Of a DNA stretch of 64,000 nt, positions 31,539 through 40,912 are shown in pieces. The position numbers were made by a program, and so were the translations under genes. The notes under the pieces are model-generated. The model made no database searches, had not been told where the DNA came from, and saw only the letters and a program-made list of their open reading frames with translations. This DNA is from BJHQ01 sp964654285 (GTDB taxonomy: Bacteria; Planctomycetota; UBA11346), in assembly GCA_964654285.1 (NCBI GenBank), contig CAZZJC010000023.1, positions 1 through 64,000 on the forward strand, given 5' to 3'. Position 1 is the first letter of the stretch. Each line of letters opens with the position of its first letter.

Positions 31539-31898
31539 GGCAGGCTCCTTGGAAAGGGAACCGCCGGGCCGGAGGGTGGACTGCTTGGATCCCGCGCAGA
31601 CACGGGATCGAAGCGCATCCACCGGTTCCGACCCAGGTCGGTTCCAGTGATGCGCCAGATCCCGCGTGATGAGCGCGGGGTAATAGGCGAGGCGGGTTTC
31701 TATGCTATCACTCATCAAAGACAACCGCCTGGGTCGTCTCGATGGGCCTCGATAGGTGAGCAACGGCACGAGGATTTTCAGCGACCGCGATCTTGGGTCC
31801 ATGCGGGCGGAGACGTCCTGGCACGACCGTGCCGGTATCACCCGCCCGAAAGCTCCTCCCTGCTGGGCAATGCCGTCCGGGACGGTATTTTCCCGCGC
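31539..31898. other. Intergenic region between divergent genes
   Basis: 360 bp between the starts of the zinc-ribbon gene (minus) and the RluA-type gene (plus). It holds scattered small inverted repeats (for example GGTTCC at 31624 and 31648) and an AT-richer patch around 31697-31722 that is the likeliest promoter area. No convincing ORF or RNA gene. Confidence 0.5.
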
Positions 31899-32948
31899 AT
31901 GCCCGAACTGCACTCCCTCCATCGACTGGTTGCGCCAGGTGCGGGCGAGCTGTTCGCCGTCCTGTCCGGCTTGTTGCCCGGCTTGTCGCGGCATCAGGCG
32001 CGGCGCGCCATCGCGGCCGGGCTGGTCAAGGTCAACGGTTCGCTCGCGGCCACGCCGACGCTGGCCCTGGCCGGGGGCGAACGGATCGAGGCCGATCTCG
32101 GCAAGGGCATCCGCAAGGCCTGGCTGGCGCGCCGCCATGGCGCGGTCGCACCCGGCGTCGCCCCGTTCAGGATCCTGCATCGCGACCGCCATCTGGTGGT
32201 GGTCGACAAGACGGCCGGCGTCCTGTCCGTGCCGGTGCATGACGGCGAACCCGCCCGGCGCGGCACCGGGGCGGCGCATGTCCCCGGCCTGCTGCGCAAG
32301 CAGTGGCGGGCCGAAGGCCATGAGGCCTCGTTCATCGGCACCGTCCACCGCCTCGACCGCGACACCAGCGGCTGCCTCTGCTTCGCCCTCGCCCGCCCGG
32401 CGCAGCGGCTGCTGGCGGCCCAGTTCGCCGGCACCTCGGCGGTGCGGACCTACCGCTGCCTGGTCGAGGGCCATCCGCGCCAGGACTCCGGCGAGGTCAC
32501 CGGCAAGCAGGGCCGCGACGACGCCACCGGCCGGCGCGCCCTGGTCGAGGACGATGAACCCGGCGTCGTCGCGGTGACGCGCTGGAAGGTGCTGCGCCGC
32601 TTCGCGCTGGGAGCCGAACTCGAAGTCGATCTCGGCACCGGCCGCACGCACCAGATCCGCGTCGCCATGGCGCACCTCGGCCACCCGATCTTCGGCGACC
32701 GCGTCTACAACCGCCGGCCCTCGCGGCCGGGTACGCCGCATGCGCTGCGCCTGATGCTGCATGCGTTGACGCTCGAACTCGACCACCCCGCGACCGGGGA
32801 ACGCCTGAAGACCATGGCGCCGATCCCGGATGAATACGCGGGCTTCGTGCGGCTGCTCGAACGCGGCACGTCGACCGGCCCGGTGCCGGCCCCGCGCGCC
32901 GAACCGGCGCCACGTCGCCCGCGCCCGGAACGCCGTCCCCGGCGCTGA
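31899..32948 (+). CDS. RluA-family pseudouridine synthase
   Basis: 349 residues from ATG 31899 (MPELHSLHRLVAPGAGELFAVL); upstream in-frame codons are unconserved. Converts uridine to pseudouridine in rRNA or tRNA. S4-type RNA-binding region at 15-70, then the catalytic domain with HRLDRDTSG (Asp153), LVEGHP, and GRTHQIRVAMAHLGHPIFGDRVY. A Pro/Arg-rich basic tail of about 20 residues ends the protein. Which RluA subtype and site cannot be said. Convergent with the Rid gene, stops 1 bp apart. Confidence 0.92.
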   Translation: MPELHSLHRLVAPGAGELFAVLSGLLPGLSRHQARRAIAAGLVKVNGSLAATPTLALAGGERIEADLGKGIRKAWLARRHGAVAPGVAPFRILHRDRHLVVVDKTAGVLSVPVHDGEPARRGTGAAHVPGLLRKQWRAEGHEASFIGTVHRLDRDTSGCLCFALARPAQRLLAAQFAGTSAVRTYRCLVEGHPRQDSGEVTGKQGRDDATGRRALVEDDEPGVVAVTRWKVLRRFALGAELEVDLGTGRTHQIRVAMAHLGHPIFGDRVYNRRPSRPGTPHALRLMLHALTLELDHPATGERLKTMAPIPDEYAGFVRLLERGTSTGPVPAPRAEPAPRRPRPERRPRR

Positions 32949-32949
32949 A

Positions 32950-34044
32950 TCAGGTCGACGCGACCGCGTCGAGTTCGAGTTCGAAGAGCAGATCGGCGCG
33001 GCAGACGATGGCGTGCACCGGCGCATACGGGAACGCCGGCAGGCCGCGCCGACGACAGACCGCGTCCAGGATCGGGAAGAACGCCGGATCGGTGGCATAG
33101 GCGATGGCGCGGCAGGTGTGCGGCCAGTCCAGGCCGCGCGAACGCAGGATGGCGTCGACGACCGTCACGGTGAGGTCGATCTGGCGCTCGGGATCGTCGC
33201 GATGGGCGCTGCTGCCGTCGGGCGCGATGCTCGCGGTGCCCGAGATGAGCAGCGAACGCACGCCGCCCCGGCGGATCTCGACCGCGCGGCTGAAGGCGCT
33301 GCGGTAGCCGATCGCCGGACACTGGAGCGGCGAGGCCACTTCTTCCACCGTTACCTGATCCGCGACGGATGAGCCGCCGGAAGATCGCAGGGCGAGCAGG
33401 CTGAGGTTGATCGCCGCCCCGGCGAAGTTGCCCGCGCCGATGCCGGTGCTCGCCGGAACCAGCCGGGCGAAGACGCCGTGCTCCTGGAAAAACATCGTAC
33501 GCACGGCATTGAACTCACGGTACCAGTCGAGCAGCCGGTCGAGGTAGAGCCAGGTCCGCACCGTGTCAGCGAAGCGGAAGCCGTGCGCGGCGAGGATCGT
33601 CTCGGCGCGGGCGAACACCGAGCGCGTCTGGTCCTCGCGACTGGCGCAGGGATCGGCGGGCAGCAGTCCGGTGAGCCGGCACGACCGCACCAGGCCGTCG
33701 TCGGCGATCCAGCCGACGACCTGCCCGGCGTCCAGCACCGGCGTGGTCTCGACGCCGCTGAGGGCGATCGCCTGCACCGTCACCGGGCCATGCGCGGGCG
33801 CGACATCGCCGTGCAGCCAGGCGGTGGAGCCGGCTTCCGTGCCAGCATCGGCACCCCTGCGGGCTGCTTCGCCGGTGCCGCTGAAGACCAGGCGGCTGAC
33901 GACGCGGGCATCCCGACGCAGCGCCTCGGCATGGATGGCCTGGTTCAGGGCCGCGGGATCGTCGCCGCCGATGGTGAGCACATGCTCGGTGCCGACCGCA
34001 CCGGGAATCGTGATCACCTGGGGTGAGAGCAGGTTCAAGGTCAT
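32950..34044 (-). CDS. Large Rid/YjgF-superfamily (chorismatase-like) protein
   Basis: 364 residues, three times the size of a simple RidA. The middle and C-terminal parts carry Rid features: FADTVRTWLYLDRLLDWYREFNAVRTMFF, then VPASTGIGAGNF, and SLLISGTASI followed by DLTVTVVDAIL. Two Rid-like halves after an N-terminal region resemble the chorismatase/FkbO-XanB2 layout, though the active-site residues cannot be verified by eye. Cytoplasmic. Its ATG overlaps the stop of the PPC-domain gene (ATGA), making it the last gene of the DUF1549-DUF1501-PPC operon. Function there unknown. Confidence 0.7.
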   Translation of the reverse strand: MTLNLLSPQVITIPGAVGTEHVLTIGGDDPAALNQAIHAEALRRDARVVSRLVFSGTGEAARRGADAGTEAGSTAWLHGDVAPAHGPVTVQAIALSGVETTPVLDAGQVVGWIADDGLVRSCRLTGLLPADPCASREDQTRSVFARAETILAAHGFRFADTVRTWLYLDRLLDWYREFNAVRTMFFQEHGVFARLVPASTGIGAGNFAGAAINLSLLALRSSGGSSVADQVTVEEVASPLQCPAIGYRSAFSRAVEIRRGGVRSLLISGTASIAPDGSSAHRDDPERQIDLTVTVVDAILRSRGLDWPHTCRAIAYATDPAFFPILDAVCRRRGLPAFPYAPVHAIVCRADLLFELELDAVAST

Positions 34045-36557
34045 GGTTTCGCCTTGGTCCGTTCGGGCGCAGTGACGGTGAAGGGCAACGCGGGTACGGT
34101 CACCCGGTACCGGTCGGTCATCATCATGGGTTTGCCGTCAGCCGGAGCGATGACAACGGCGGTCGCAGGTTTCGTGTCATTCTTCGCCTCGGTTCCCACC
34201 TCGTTTTTCGTCACCCCCGGCACCGCCGGTTTCGTCTCCGGGGCTGGTGTCGGCTTGGCCTCGCCCGGGGCCGCTGGCAGGATCATCTCCGACTTGGCGG
34301 GATCATTTCTGGCGACCTCGACCTTGGCCACCGTGACGGCCTCGGGTTGTGCCGTTGCGAGCTTCGCCGTTTCAGTCTTTGCGGCGTCCGTCTTCGCCGC
34401 CTCGGCCTTTGCTGCTTCCGCCTTCGCGAGTTCGGCTTTCTCCTTCTCCTTGTCGGCGGCCTGGCGGGCAAGCTGCGCCGCCTTGCGCGCCTGCTCCTCC
34501 GGGGTGGCCGGCCGTTCGATCGCCATCACGGCGGCGAAGTTCAGATTGTCGCGCTGGCCGGCCTCGACGCTGCGTTCGACCCGGACCACCACCTGCCCGG
34601 TCGACTGCCCGGCCGGGATGTGGCCGCGGCGCACGGTGACGCCCTTGGGCAGGTTGACGCCCTGGATCTGCACCGGGCCGTCGAAACCCTTGCTGCGGAC
34701 GATGCCGACCTCGAGGGTGGTCTCCTTGCCGCTGGGCAGGGAGCAGCCACCCGGCGCCGGCCAGGTGATGGTGAACGGCGCGGGTCTGGCCGCGATGTCG
34801 ACCACCTGGGCCCGACAGGGCACGAGGTGGCGGTAGAGGAACGCCTGCATGAGGTCTTCCGCCGGCACGAGCGGGCGCACCACCGTCGCATCACCGATGG
34901 TCGCGCTGCCGGTCAGGGTCGGGCACAGCGTGGCGGCGGTGGCCTCGGCGCAGGCCGACACCGTGACCCACACGCGGTCGGCTCCGGCGGGGATGCGGCC
35001 GCCCTCCAGGGTCAGTCCCGCCGCCAGCGCCGCCGGATCGAGAGCGATCGCGATCGCACCCGTGAAGCCGTCCTGGCGCAGGGCGTGGACCTGGAACGCC
35101 ACGCTGCCGCCGCGCGGCACCGCCAGCGCCGACGGCACCGCGCGCAGGTCGAAGCCCGGCAGGGGCTGACTGACGCGCAGCCGGTAAGCGAAATCCTCGC
35201 CGCCCTTGCCCTGGGTGTCGCTGATGGTGAGCGTGTACTCGCCGTCCTCGGGAATGGTGAGCGCCAAGCGCGAATCCGCCTGGTGCGTGAGCAGGCCCTC
35301 GGCCGGGTCCGGCGTGTCGTCGTTCTCGGCCACCACCGCGCCCTGGGCGTTCTTCAGGGTCAGCAGCGAGTCGAGGGGCGAACCGAGCACCCGGGCGCGC
35401 ACCGCGCACACCAGCGCCTGCCCCTTGCTGGCGTTGAAGCGGTAGCGGTTCTTCGCCCCCGGCGCGCGGATGAGCCCGTTGAGGATGCACGGCACGTCGA
35501 TGCGCGGAGGCTGCACCGTGGGCGCGACCATGCCGGCGATCTCGGGCAGGTCGTCGGCGGCGAACGGGATCGGGTTCGAGCGCACGCCGTCGCGGCTGAC
35601 GAAGATCGGCGCGGTCGCCGGCGCATCCGGCCCGAGCGGGACGCGCAGGGTCTTCTCGACCAGGTTGCGGCCGGTCAGGGCGACCGTCACCGGATCGCCG
35701 CCGCGCCGTGCGCCCAACGGGAAGACCCCGGTGACGAAGGGCAGTTCGCCGAGGCGGATGCGGTAGGTGAAATCCTGCCGCCCGCGCCTGAGCGCGTCCC
35801 AGATCGCCAGGGTGTAGTCGCCGTCGGCCGGGATGTCGTACAGCAGCACCGGATCTGGATTGAAGCGGAAGCTCGCGGCGTGCGCGAGTTCCTGGCCCTT
35901 GGCGTCGCTCAGGCTGATCTGGGCCTGGAACCAGCCGGGAACCGCGTCGGCGATGTAGGGGACGAGCGCGCGCGCCGAGACCTCGATCACCAGCGCCTGG
36001 CCCTGCCGGGCATGGAAGCGGAAACGGTCGAGGTCGCCCTGGAGGATCTGTCCGTTGACCGTCGCCGGCAGTGCCGCTATCGGCGTCGCCTGGTCCGGGG
36101 CGTCGTTTGGTTCGACTTCGACGAGCTCCGGCAGCTGGCCGATCTGGAGGATGCGCGGGTTGGCGACCCCGTTCCCGGTGATCAGGAACAGGTTGCGTTC
36201 GCCCGGCGGCGCGTTCGCCGCGATCGTCAAGCGGATCTTCACCGTCTCGTCGAGCACGGTCCTCTTCATGCTCTTCTTGCGTTTGCGCTGCTGGATCTGG
36301 GCCTCGGTGAGCACGATGTCCTTGGCCTCGGCCAGTTCCGCCGTCACGCCTTCGCCGGTGACGATGACGGAATGCGCCTGGTGCAGGTTTTCCCCACCCA
36401 AGGTGACCGTGACCGTGCTGCCCTGGGCGGCCCCCGCCGGGAAGAGATAGCCGGCGTAGGGTTTGGCCTCTTCGCCGGCGGAAAGAAGGCCACCCAAAAA
36501 ACACCAAAAAAACACCCCGACGGCTCGGAACGAGCACAGTCGTAAATATTCCTTCAT
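34041..36557 (-). CDS. Secreted PPC-domain protein
   Basis: 838 residues from ATG 36557. Signal peptide near MKEYLRLCSFRAVGVFFWCFLGGLLSAG. Contains repeated pre-peptidase C-terminal (PPC) type beta-sandwiches, recognisable by VEVEPNDAPDQATPIA, GDLDRFRFHARQGQALVIEV and AENDDTPDPAEGLLTHQ, with Ig/IPT-like modules between. The C-terminal 170 residues are a low-complexity Ala/Lys/Thr/Pro region (repeats of AKAEAAK, AKTE). Proteins of this kind typically neighbour DUF1501 and DUF1549/DUF1553 genes in Planctomycetota; precise role unknown. Expected extracytoplasmic. Downstream Rid gene is coupled (ATGA). Confidence 0.85.
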   Translation of the reverse strand: MKEYLRLCSFRAVGVFFWCFLGGLLSAGEEAKPYAGYLFPAGAAQGSTVTVTLGGENLHQAHSVIVTGEGVTAELAEAKDIVLTEAQIQQRKRKKSMKRTVLDETVKIRLTIAANAPPGERNLFLITGNGVANPRILQIGQLPELVEVEPNDAPDQATPIAALPATVNGQILQGDLDRFRFHARQGQALVIEVSARALVPYIADAVPGWFQAQISLSDAKGQELAHAASFRFNPDPVLLYDIPADGDYTLAIWDALRRGRQDFTYRIRLGELPFVTGVFPLGARRGGDPVTVALTGRNLVEKTLRVPLGPDAPATAPIFVSRDGVRSNPIPFAADDLPEIAGMVAPTVQPPRIDVPCILNGLIRAPGAKNRYRFNASKGQALVCAVRARVLGSPLDSLLTLKNAQGAVVAENDDTPDPAEGLLTHQADSRLALTIPEDGEYTLTISDTQGKGGEDFAYRLRVSQPLPGFDLRAVPSALAVPRGGSVAFQVHALRQDGFTGAIAIALDPAALAAGLTLEGGRIPAGADRVWVTVSACAEATAATLCPTLTGSATIGDATVVRPLVPAEDLMQAFLYRHLVPCRAQVVDIAARPAPFTITWPAPGGCSLPSGKETTLEVGIVRSKGFDGPVQIQGVNLPKGVTVRRGHIPAGQSTGQVVVRVERSVEAGQRDNLNFAAVMAIERPATPEEQARKAAQLARQAADKEKEKAELAKAEAAKAEAAKTDAAKTETAKLATAQPEAVTVAKVEVARNDPAKSEMILPAAPGEAKPTPAPETKPAVPGVTKNEVGTEAKNDTKPATAVVIAPADGKPMMMTDRYRVTVPALPFTVTAPERTKAKP

Positions 36558-36571
36558 CCGGCCGGTCTGCG

Positions 36572-36776
36572 TGGAAACCGGCCAGAGTGCCCCAGATGCA
36601 AGGCGGGAGGAGGGAGTTTGGCCGCGTTGCGTCCGAACTGGTGTGGCCGCACGGTCGCTTGGGGGCAGTGGCGCAACAAGATTGGTCAAAAGCGTTCGCA
36701 GGTGAAGGGAAACACCAGTCCGGACGACGGAAGCCGACGACCAACGCCGCAGATGGGGTGCTATGGCCGGTTTCCA
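36572..36776. repeat. 205-bp inverted-repeat element, MITE-like or structured RNA
   Basis: Ends 36572-36599 and 36749-36776 are 28-bp inverted repeats matching at 23 positions, with the outer 13 bp (TGGAAACCGGCCA) perfect. A second nested pair, 36631-36644 and 36712-36725, matches at 13 of 14. It fills almost exactly the gap between the DUF1501 stop and the PPC start inside an otherwise tight operon. No ORF and no clear target duplication. Confidence 0.65.
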
Positions 36777-36778
36777 GT

Positions 36779-38125
36779 TCATACGATCTCGGTCAGGAGA
36801 CCGCCGGTCTCCTTCGCCAGGATCTCGTCGGTGCCCAGCGGCGAGACGCGGGTGTCCAGCCCTTGCGGATGCGGCAGCTTCATCGCGCCGTCGATGCCGA
36901 GCAGCGCATACATGGTGCCGAGCAGGTCCCACGGCCAGATCGGGCGCTCGATCACCGTCTCGCCCCGGGGGTCGGTGGCCCCGACCACGCGCCCGCCCTT
37001 GAAGCCGCCGCCGGCGACCAGGGCCGAGAACGCCTTGCCGTGGTGGCCGCGGCCGCCGTTCCAGGGTTCGGCCCAGTCGATCTTCGGGGTGCGGCCGAAC
37101 TCGCCGCCGACCCAGACGATGGTGCTGTCGAGCAGCCCGCGTTCGGACAGGTCGGTGAGCAGCGCCGTCAGGCCCTTGTCGAGTTCGGGCAGCTTGCGGC
37201 CCATCTCCTCGAAGTGGCTCTTGTGGGTGTCCCAGCCCTGGTGGTTGATCGTGACGTAGGGCACGCCGGCCTCGACCAGGCGGCGCGCGCACAGGCAGGA
37301 CTGGCCGAAGCGGGTGCGGCCGTAGCGGTCGCGCAGGTCGGCTTTTTCCTGCGAGAGATCGAAAACCTTGCCGGCCTTGCCGAGGATCATCTCGTAGGCC
37401 TGTTCGCGGCCGCGATCGATGGCCCCGGCCGCCTCGCCGCCGCCGGTCTCGTCGCCGATCCGGTCGAGCTCAGCCAGCAGCGCGCGACGGTCGCGCTGGC
37501 GCTCCTCGCTGATGCCGCGTGCGACGATGCCCTCGACGGTGAACGGATCCTTGCTCGGATCGCCGCCGGTGGCGAACGGCTTGTATTTCGCACCCAGGTA
37601 GCCCGATTCCGAGAACCGCCCCTGCTGCGAGGTGAGCGCGATGTACGGCGGCAGCATGCCCTGGTGGCCGGCCTGGGTGCGGGCGTAGGCGACGATCGCG
37701 CCGATGCCGGGGTGGACGATCGGTCCGGCCTTGCGCCCGGTCTGGACCAGGTAGGCGGCGGTCTCGTGGCCGTTGTTGCCGTGGGTCAGCCCGCGCAGCA
37801 GGGCGTAGCGGTCGGCGAGCTTCGCCAGCAGCGGCAGGTGCTGGCCGATCTTCACCCCGTCGACGACGGTCTGGACCGGGTTGGTCAGCGGTCCGCTGTA
37901 GTCGCGCCCCGCCGTCGGCTTCGGATCGAAGGTGTCGAGGTGGCACGGCCCGCCCCAGAGCCAGACCTGGATCACCGATTTGGCTTTCGCGGCGATGCGC
38001 GGTGGCCGGGCGGGTTCGTCGCCGCCGGCCCAAGCCGGCAGGCTGGCGCCGGCCAGCGCCAACCCAGCGGCAGTACCGAGGCTGTATCTCAGCAGATCGC
38101 GGCGTGACAGGATGGGCGGGTGCAT
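36779..38125 (-). CDS. DUF1501 protein with Tat signal
   Basis: 448 residues. The N-terminus MHPPILSRRDLLRYSLGTAAGLALAG is a twin-arginine signal. The DUF1501 family belongs to the alkaline phosphatase/sulfatase-like fold: VIQVWLWGGPCHLDTFDPKP, then NHQGWDTHKSHFEEMGRKLPELDKGL, and GGEFGRTPKI followed by GRGHHGKAFSALVAGGG. Exported folded. Encoded 24 bp after the DUF1549/DUF1553 gene, the standard pairing. Biochemical role not established. Confidence 0.93.
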   Translation of the reverse strand: MHPPILSRRDLLRYSLGTAAGLALAGASLPAWAGGDEPARPPRIAAKAKSVIQVWLWGGPCHLDTFDPKPTAGRDYSGPLTNPVQTVVDGVKIGQHLPLLAKLADRYALLRGLTHGNNGHETAAYLVQTGRKAGPIVHPGIGAIVAYARTQAGHQGMLPPYIALTSQQGRFSESGYLGAKYKPFATGGDPSKDPFTVEGIVARGISEERQRDRRALLAELDRIGDETGGGEAAGAIDRGREQAYEMILGKAGKVFDLSQEKADLRDRYGRTRFGQSCLCARRLVEAGVPYVTINHQGWDTHKSHFEEMGRKLPELDKGLTALLTDLSERGLLDSTIVWVGGEFGRTPKIDWAEPWNGGRGHHGKAFSALVAGGGFKGGRVVGATDPRGETVIERPIWPWDLLGTMYALLGIDGAMKLPHPQGLDTRVSPLGTDEILAKETGGLLTEIV

Positions 38126-38149
38126 GGGTGGGTTCCAGGGCGATGGGGT

Positions 38150-39838
38150 TCAATGCCGCAGCAGGAATTCCTTGGAATTGACCAGGGCCCAGGCGAGGTC
38201 GGTGAGCGACTCCGCCGGTTTGCGCTTGGTGCTCGTGAGGTAGGCCACGCCGGTCGCGCTCTCGTCCGCGGTCGGCGGGCGCGAGAGGATGTACAGGTAC
38301 AGCTCGTCGATACGTCCGGCCGGAGTCGGCGTTGTGGCACCCTTGGTTTTCCCGGCGGGGGGCGGAACGGCGGCGAGTTTCTTGAGCATCGGACTGCGCT
38401 CGAACTTGCCCTGGATGTGCGACGAGTTCAGCAGGTATTGGGCCTGGAGCTGGCCGAAGGCGTTGGTGCGTTCGGATTCGAACGAGGTGTTGCGGCCCGG
38501 CCGACCGAACAATTCAAGGAAGGGCGAGACGATGCTGCCATCGGGCAGGGTGATCGCGCGGCGGGCGTTGAGATGGGTGAACGGTTCCGGGATGTCGCTG
38601 ACGTAGTTGTCGGTGATGCCGGTGACCTGGGTCAGCGCGTCGATCAGCGCCTCGGCGTCGAGGCGGCGCACGCGGTAGTGCGAAAAGCCGGTGCTGTCGC
38701 CCGCGTTCCAGCGCGTCGGAGCCGATCCGGCCTGGTAGGTGCTGGAGGTCATGATGAGGCGGAACAGCCGGCGCACGTCGAACTGCGTCGCGACCAGCTC
38801 CTGCGCCAGGCGGTCGAGCAGTTCCGCGCTCCAGGGCGGATTCGTCGGTCGCAGGTCGTCGGGTTCGTGCACGATGCCGCGCCCGAGCAGCCAGTACCAC
38901 GTCCGGTTCGCCATCGCCCTGGCGAAATACGGGTTCTTCGCCGAGGTCAGCCAGGCGGCGAAGACCTGGCGCGGATCGTCGTCGGGGCCGAGCGCCACCG
39001 GCGTCCCATCCGGGAAGGCCGGTGCGACCGGCTTTCCCGTGACCGGATGCACCAGTTTCCCCTCCGCCTTGGTGAAGACGATCTCCTCCTTCCACTCGTC
39101 GGTGGCCTTGTAGCCGATGCGGGTGAAGAACGCGGCCATTCCGAGGATGCGGTCTTCGCTCCAGCCCGATGCGGCCAGGCGCGTGCCCAGGAACAGCACC
39201 GCGATGTTCTCGGCGATCTGGCGCGGCGAACGGTCCTGGAAGGCGCGGTAGAAGTTCGCCGGCGGATCGCGGAAGTTGCTGCCGCTGGTGGTCAGCAGTT
39301 CGCGCACGAACTGGTCATAGGGCATGTTCTGGCGCAGGCGGTCGCGCACCCAGCGGTCGTAGGCCTGGGCCGCCTCGGGCCAGAGGTTGCTGGGGAACTC
39401 CGCCTTGATGCGCAGCAGATCGCCCCACTTCAGGCCCCAGGTCTCGGCGAATTCCGGCCGGAGCAGCAGCGCATCGATCAGCCGTTCGCGCTTGTCCGCA
39501 CGGGAGTCCTTGAGGAAGGCGCGCGCCTCGTCCACCGTGGGCAGGGTCGCGATCGCGTCGATGAACGCCCGGCGCAAGAACACCGCGTCGGAGCAGCGCG
39601 GCGATGGGGCGAAACCCTGGCTTTTCAGCTTCGCCAGCACGATCGCGTCGATCGGATTGCCGCTGGCGAAATCGGCGAACGCCTCGGCCGGTGGCGGACC
39701 GGCGGCGGTCGTGGCGTCGGCGGCGGGAAGCGTCCCCGGCAGCACCACCACCAGCAGCAGCACCGCGACGAACCCCGCCGTCACCCGGTCGGTTCGCAGG
39801 CGCAGAGGGCTGGTGGTGGGCAGGGCGGACGGCGGCAC
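38150..39838 (-). CDS. DUF1549 and DUF1553 domain protein
   Basis: 562 residues using GTG at 39838, chosen because GAGG lies 8 nt upstream and a signal/membrane segment follows (VTAGFVAVLLLVVVLPGTLPAADA); no ATG fits. DUF1549 at about 45-255 (FASGNPIDAIVLAKLKSQGFAP, RRAFIDAIATLPTVDEARAFL) and DUF1553 at about 300-560 (NPYFARAMANRTWYWLLGRGIVHEPDDLR). The family's N-terminal cytochrome-like module is absent, so this is the short form. First structural gene of the operon with DUF1501, the PPC gene and the Rid gene. Confidence 0.9.
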   Translation of the reverse strand: MPPSALPTTSPLRLRTDRVTAGFVAVLLLVVVLPGTLPAADATTAAGPPPAEAFADFASGNPIDAIVLAKLKSQGFAPSPRCSDAVFLRRAFIDAIATLPTVDEARAFLKDSRADKRERLIDALLLRPEFAETWGLKWGDLLRIKAEFPSNLWPEAAQAYDRWVRDRLRQNMPYDQFVRELLTTSGSNFRDPPANFYRAFQDRSPRQIAENIAVLFLGTRLAASGWSEDRILGMAAFFTRIGYKATDEWKEEIVFTKAEGKLVHPVTGKPVAPAFPDGTPVALGPDDDPRQVFAAWLTSAKNPYFARAMANRTWYWLLGRGIVHEPDDLRPTNPPWSAELLDRLAQELVATQFDVRRLFRLIMTSSTYQAGSAPTRWNAGDSTGFSHYRVRRLDAEALIDALTQVTGITDNYVSDIPEPFTHLNARRAITLPDGSIVSPFLELFGRPGRNTSFESERTNAFGQLQAQYLLNSSHIQGKFERSPMLKKLAAVPPPAGKTKGATTPTPAGRIDELYLYILSRPPTADESATGVAYLTSTKRKPAESLTDLAWALVNSKEFLLRH

Positions 39839-40004
39839 GCGGGACACCTCGTGGGAAGAGTATCCCTGCGGTCGATAGGCGCAGCAAGACGGGAATTTCC
39901 TACAGTTCAAACCGTCAATGCCGGGGAATCCCGCATCAGGACAGCGCGCTGCCGGGTCCGGATCCCTTCGGCAAGCGGATCCTGCCATCGTGCCGCGACC
40001 CGGA

Positions 40005-40844
40005 TCAGACTCCCCGCCGGCGCCAGGCGCCCGGGCCGCAACCGCCGTGGCGGGCGGCGAAGATGCGGTGGAAATGGGCACGGTTCGCGAAACCGACCCT
40101 GGCCGCGACCTGCGCCGTGGAGAGGCCGGTCGCGGCCAGGATGCGCTCGGCCTCGGTGACGCGCAGACGGTTGACCAGCTCCGTCAGGGTGCAGCCGTAG
40201 CAGTCGCGCACCATGCGGTTGACGTGGGCGGCGCTGCGGCCGCATTGGCGCACGAAGGCCGAACCGCCGTCGCGCAGGGCCTGGCCGCTGGTGCAGCCGG
40301 CGACGGCGGCGGCCAGCCAGACCGGCGGCTTGCGCCGTGGTTCCGCAGCGGGTTCACGGCGCGCGCAGGCGGCGGCCAGGGACCACCAGCAGGCCTCGGC
40401 CAGCCAGGGCGGCACCGGTTGCCGCGCGCGCGCCGCCCAGCCATCGCGATCCCAACCCGGATCCAGGGCCAGGATCGACACCCCCGCCCCCAACGCCGGG
40501 CCGCCGGCCGCCGCGATCCGCCCCAGGCACGCCGCGGCGTGGGCCGCGTCCGCGATGACGCGCATCTCGATCGCGTTCGGCCGCGATGCCATGAAGACCT
40601 CGGCGCCGGCGGGAACCACGTAGCCGTCGCCGGGCATGAGATCGCGGACCGGGCCGATCGCCGGGCGCAGGCGGATGCCGCCGCCGAGGACCAGGCCGGC
40701 CCAGGTGAAGGGCGCGGACTGCCAGTTGCCGTGCCCGTCATCGCGCCATTCATAGCGCTGGATGAGCAGCGGTGCGGCGGGGGACAGGCCGTCCGGCGCC
40801 GCCAGGCGCAGACGATGGGCACCAGCGGGGACTCGCTCCGGCAT
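40005..40844 (-). CDS. AraC-family transcriptional regulator
   Basis: 279 residues from ATG 40844 (ATG 40865 also possible). The N-terminal part is a cupin-like sensor region (PFTWAGLVLGGGIRLRP, GDGYVVPAGAEVF). The C-terminal about 100 residues form the double HTH: SAAHVNRMVRDCYGCTLTELVNRLRVTEAERIL and VAARVGFANRAHFHRIFAARHG. Divergent from the GH3 glycosidase with about 68 bp between starts, so most likely its regulator, responding to a sugar. Confidence 0.88.
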   Translation of the reverse strand: MPERVPAGAHRLRLAAPDGLSPAAPLLIQRYEWRDDGHGNWQSAPFTWAGLVLGGGIRLRPAIGPVRDLMPGDGYVVPAGAEVFMASRPNAIEMRVIADAAHAAACLGRIAAAGGPALGAGVSILALDPGWDRDGWAARARQPVPPWLAEACWWSLAAACARREPAAEPRRKPPVWLAAAVAGCTSGQALRDGGSAFVRQCGRSAAHVNRMVRDCYGCTLTELVNRLRVTEAERILAATGLSTAQVAARVGFANRAHFHRIFAARHGGCGPGAWRRRGV

Positions 40845-40912
40845 CGCTGGAGGATACTCCCGCATCGCCACAGGACATAGCCCCGCCACCGCCCGGCCGG
40901 CAGGATGGCGGC

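Noticed and set aside
34041..37292. A 1,083-codon version of the PPC gene reaching into DUF1501
   Set aside because: The signal peptide begins at 36557, and the upstream part overlaps the DUF1501 coding region in another frame.
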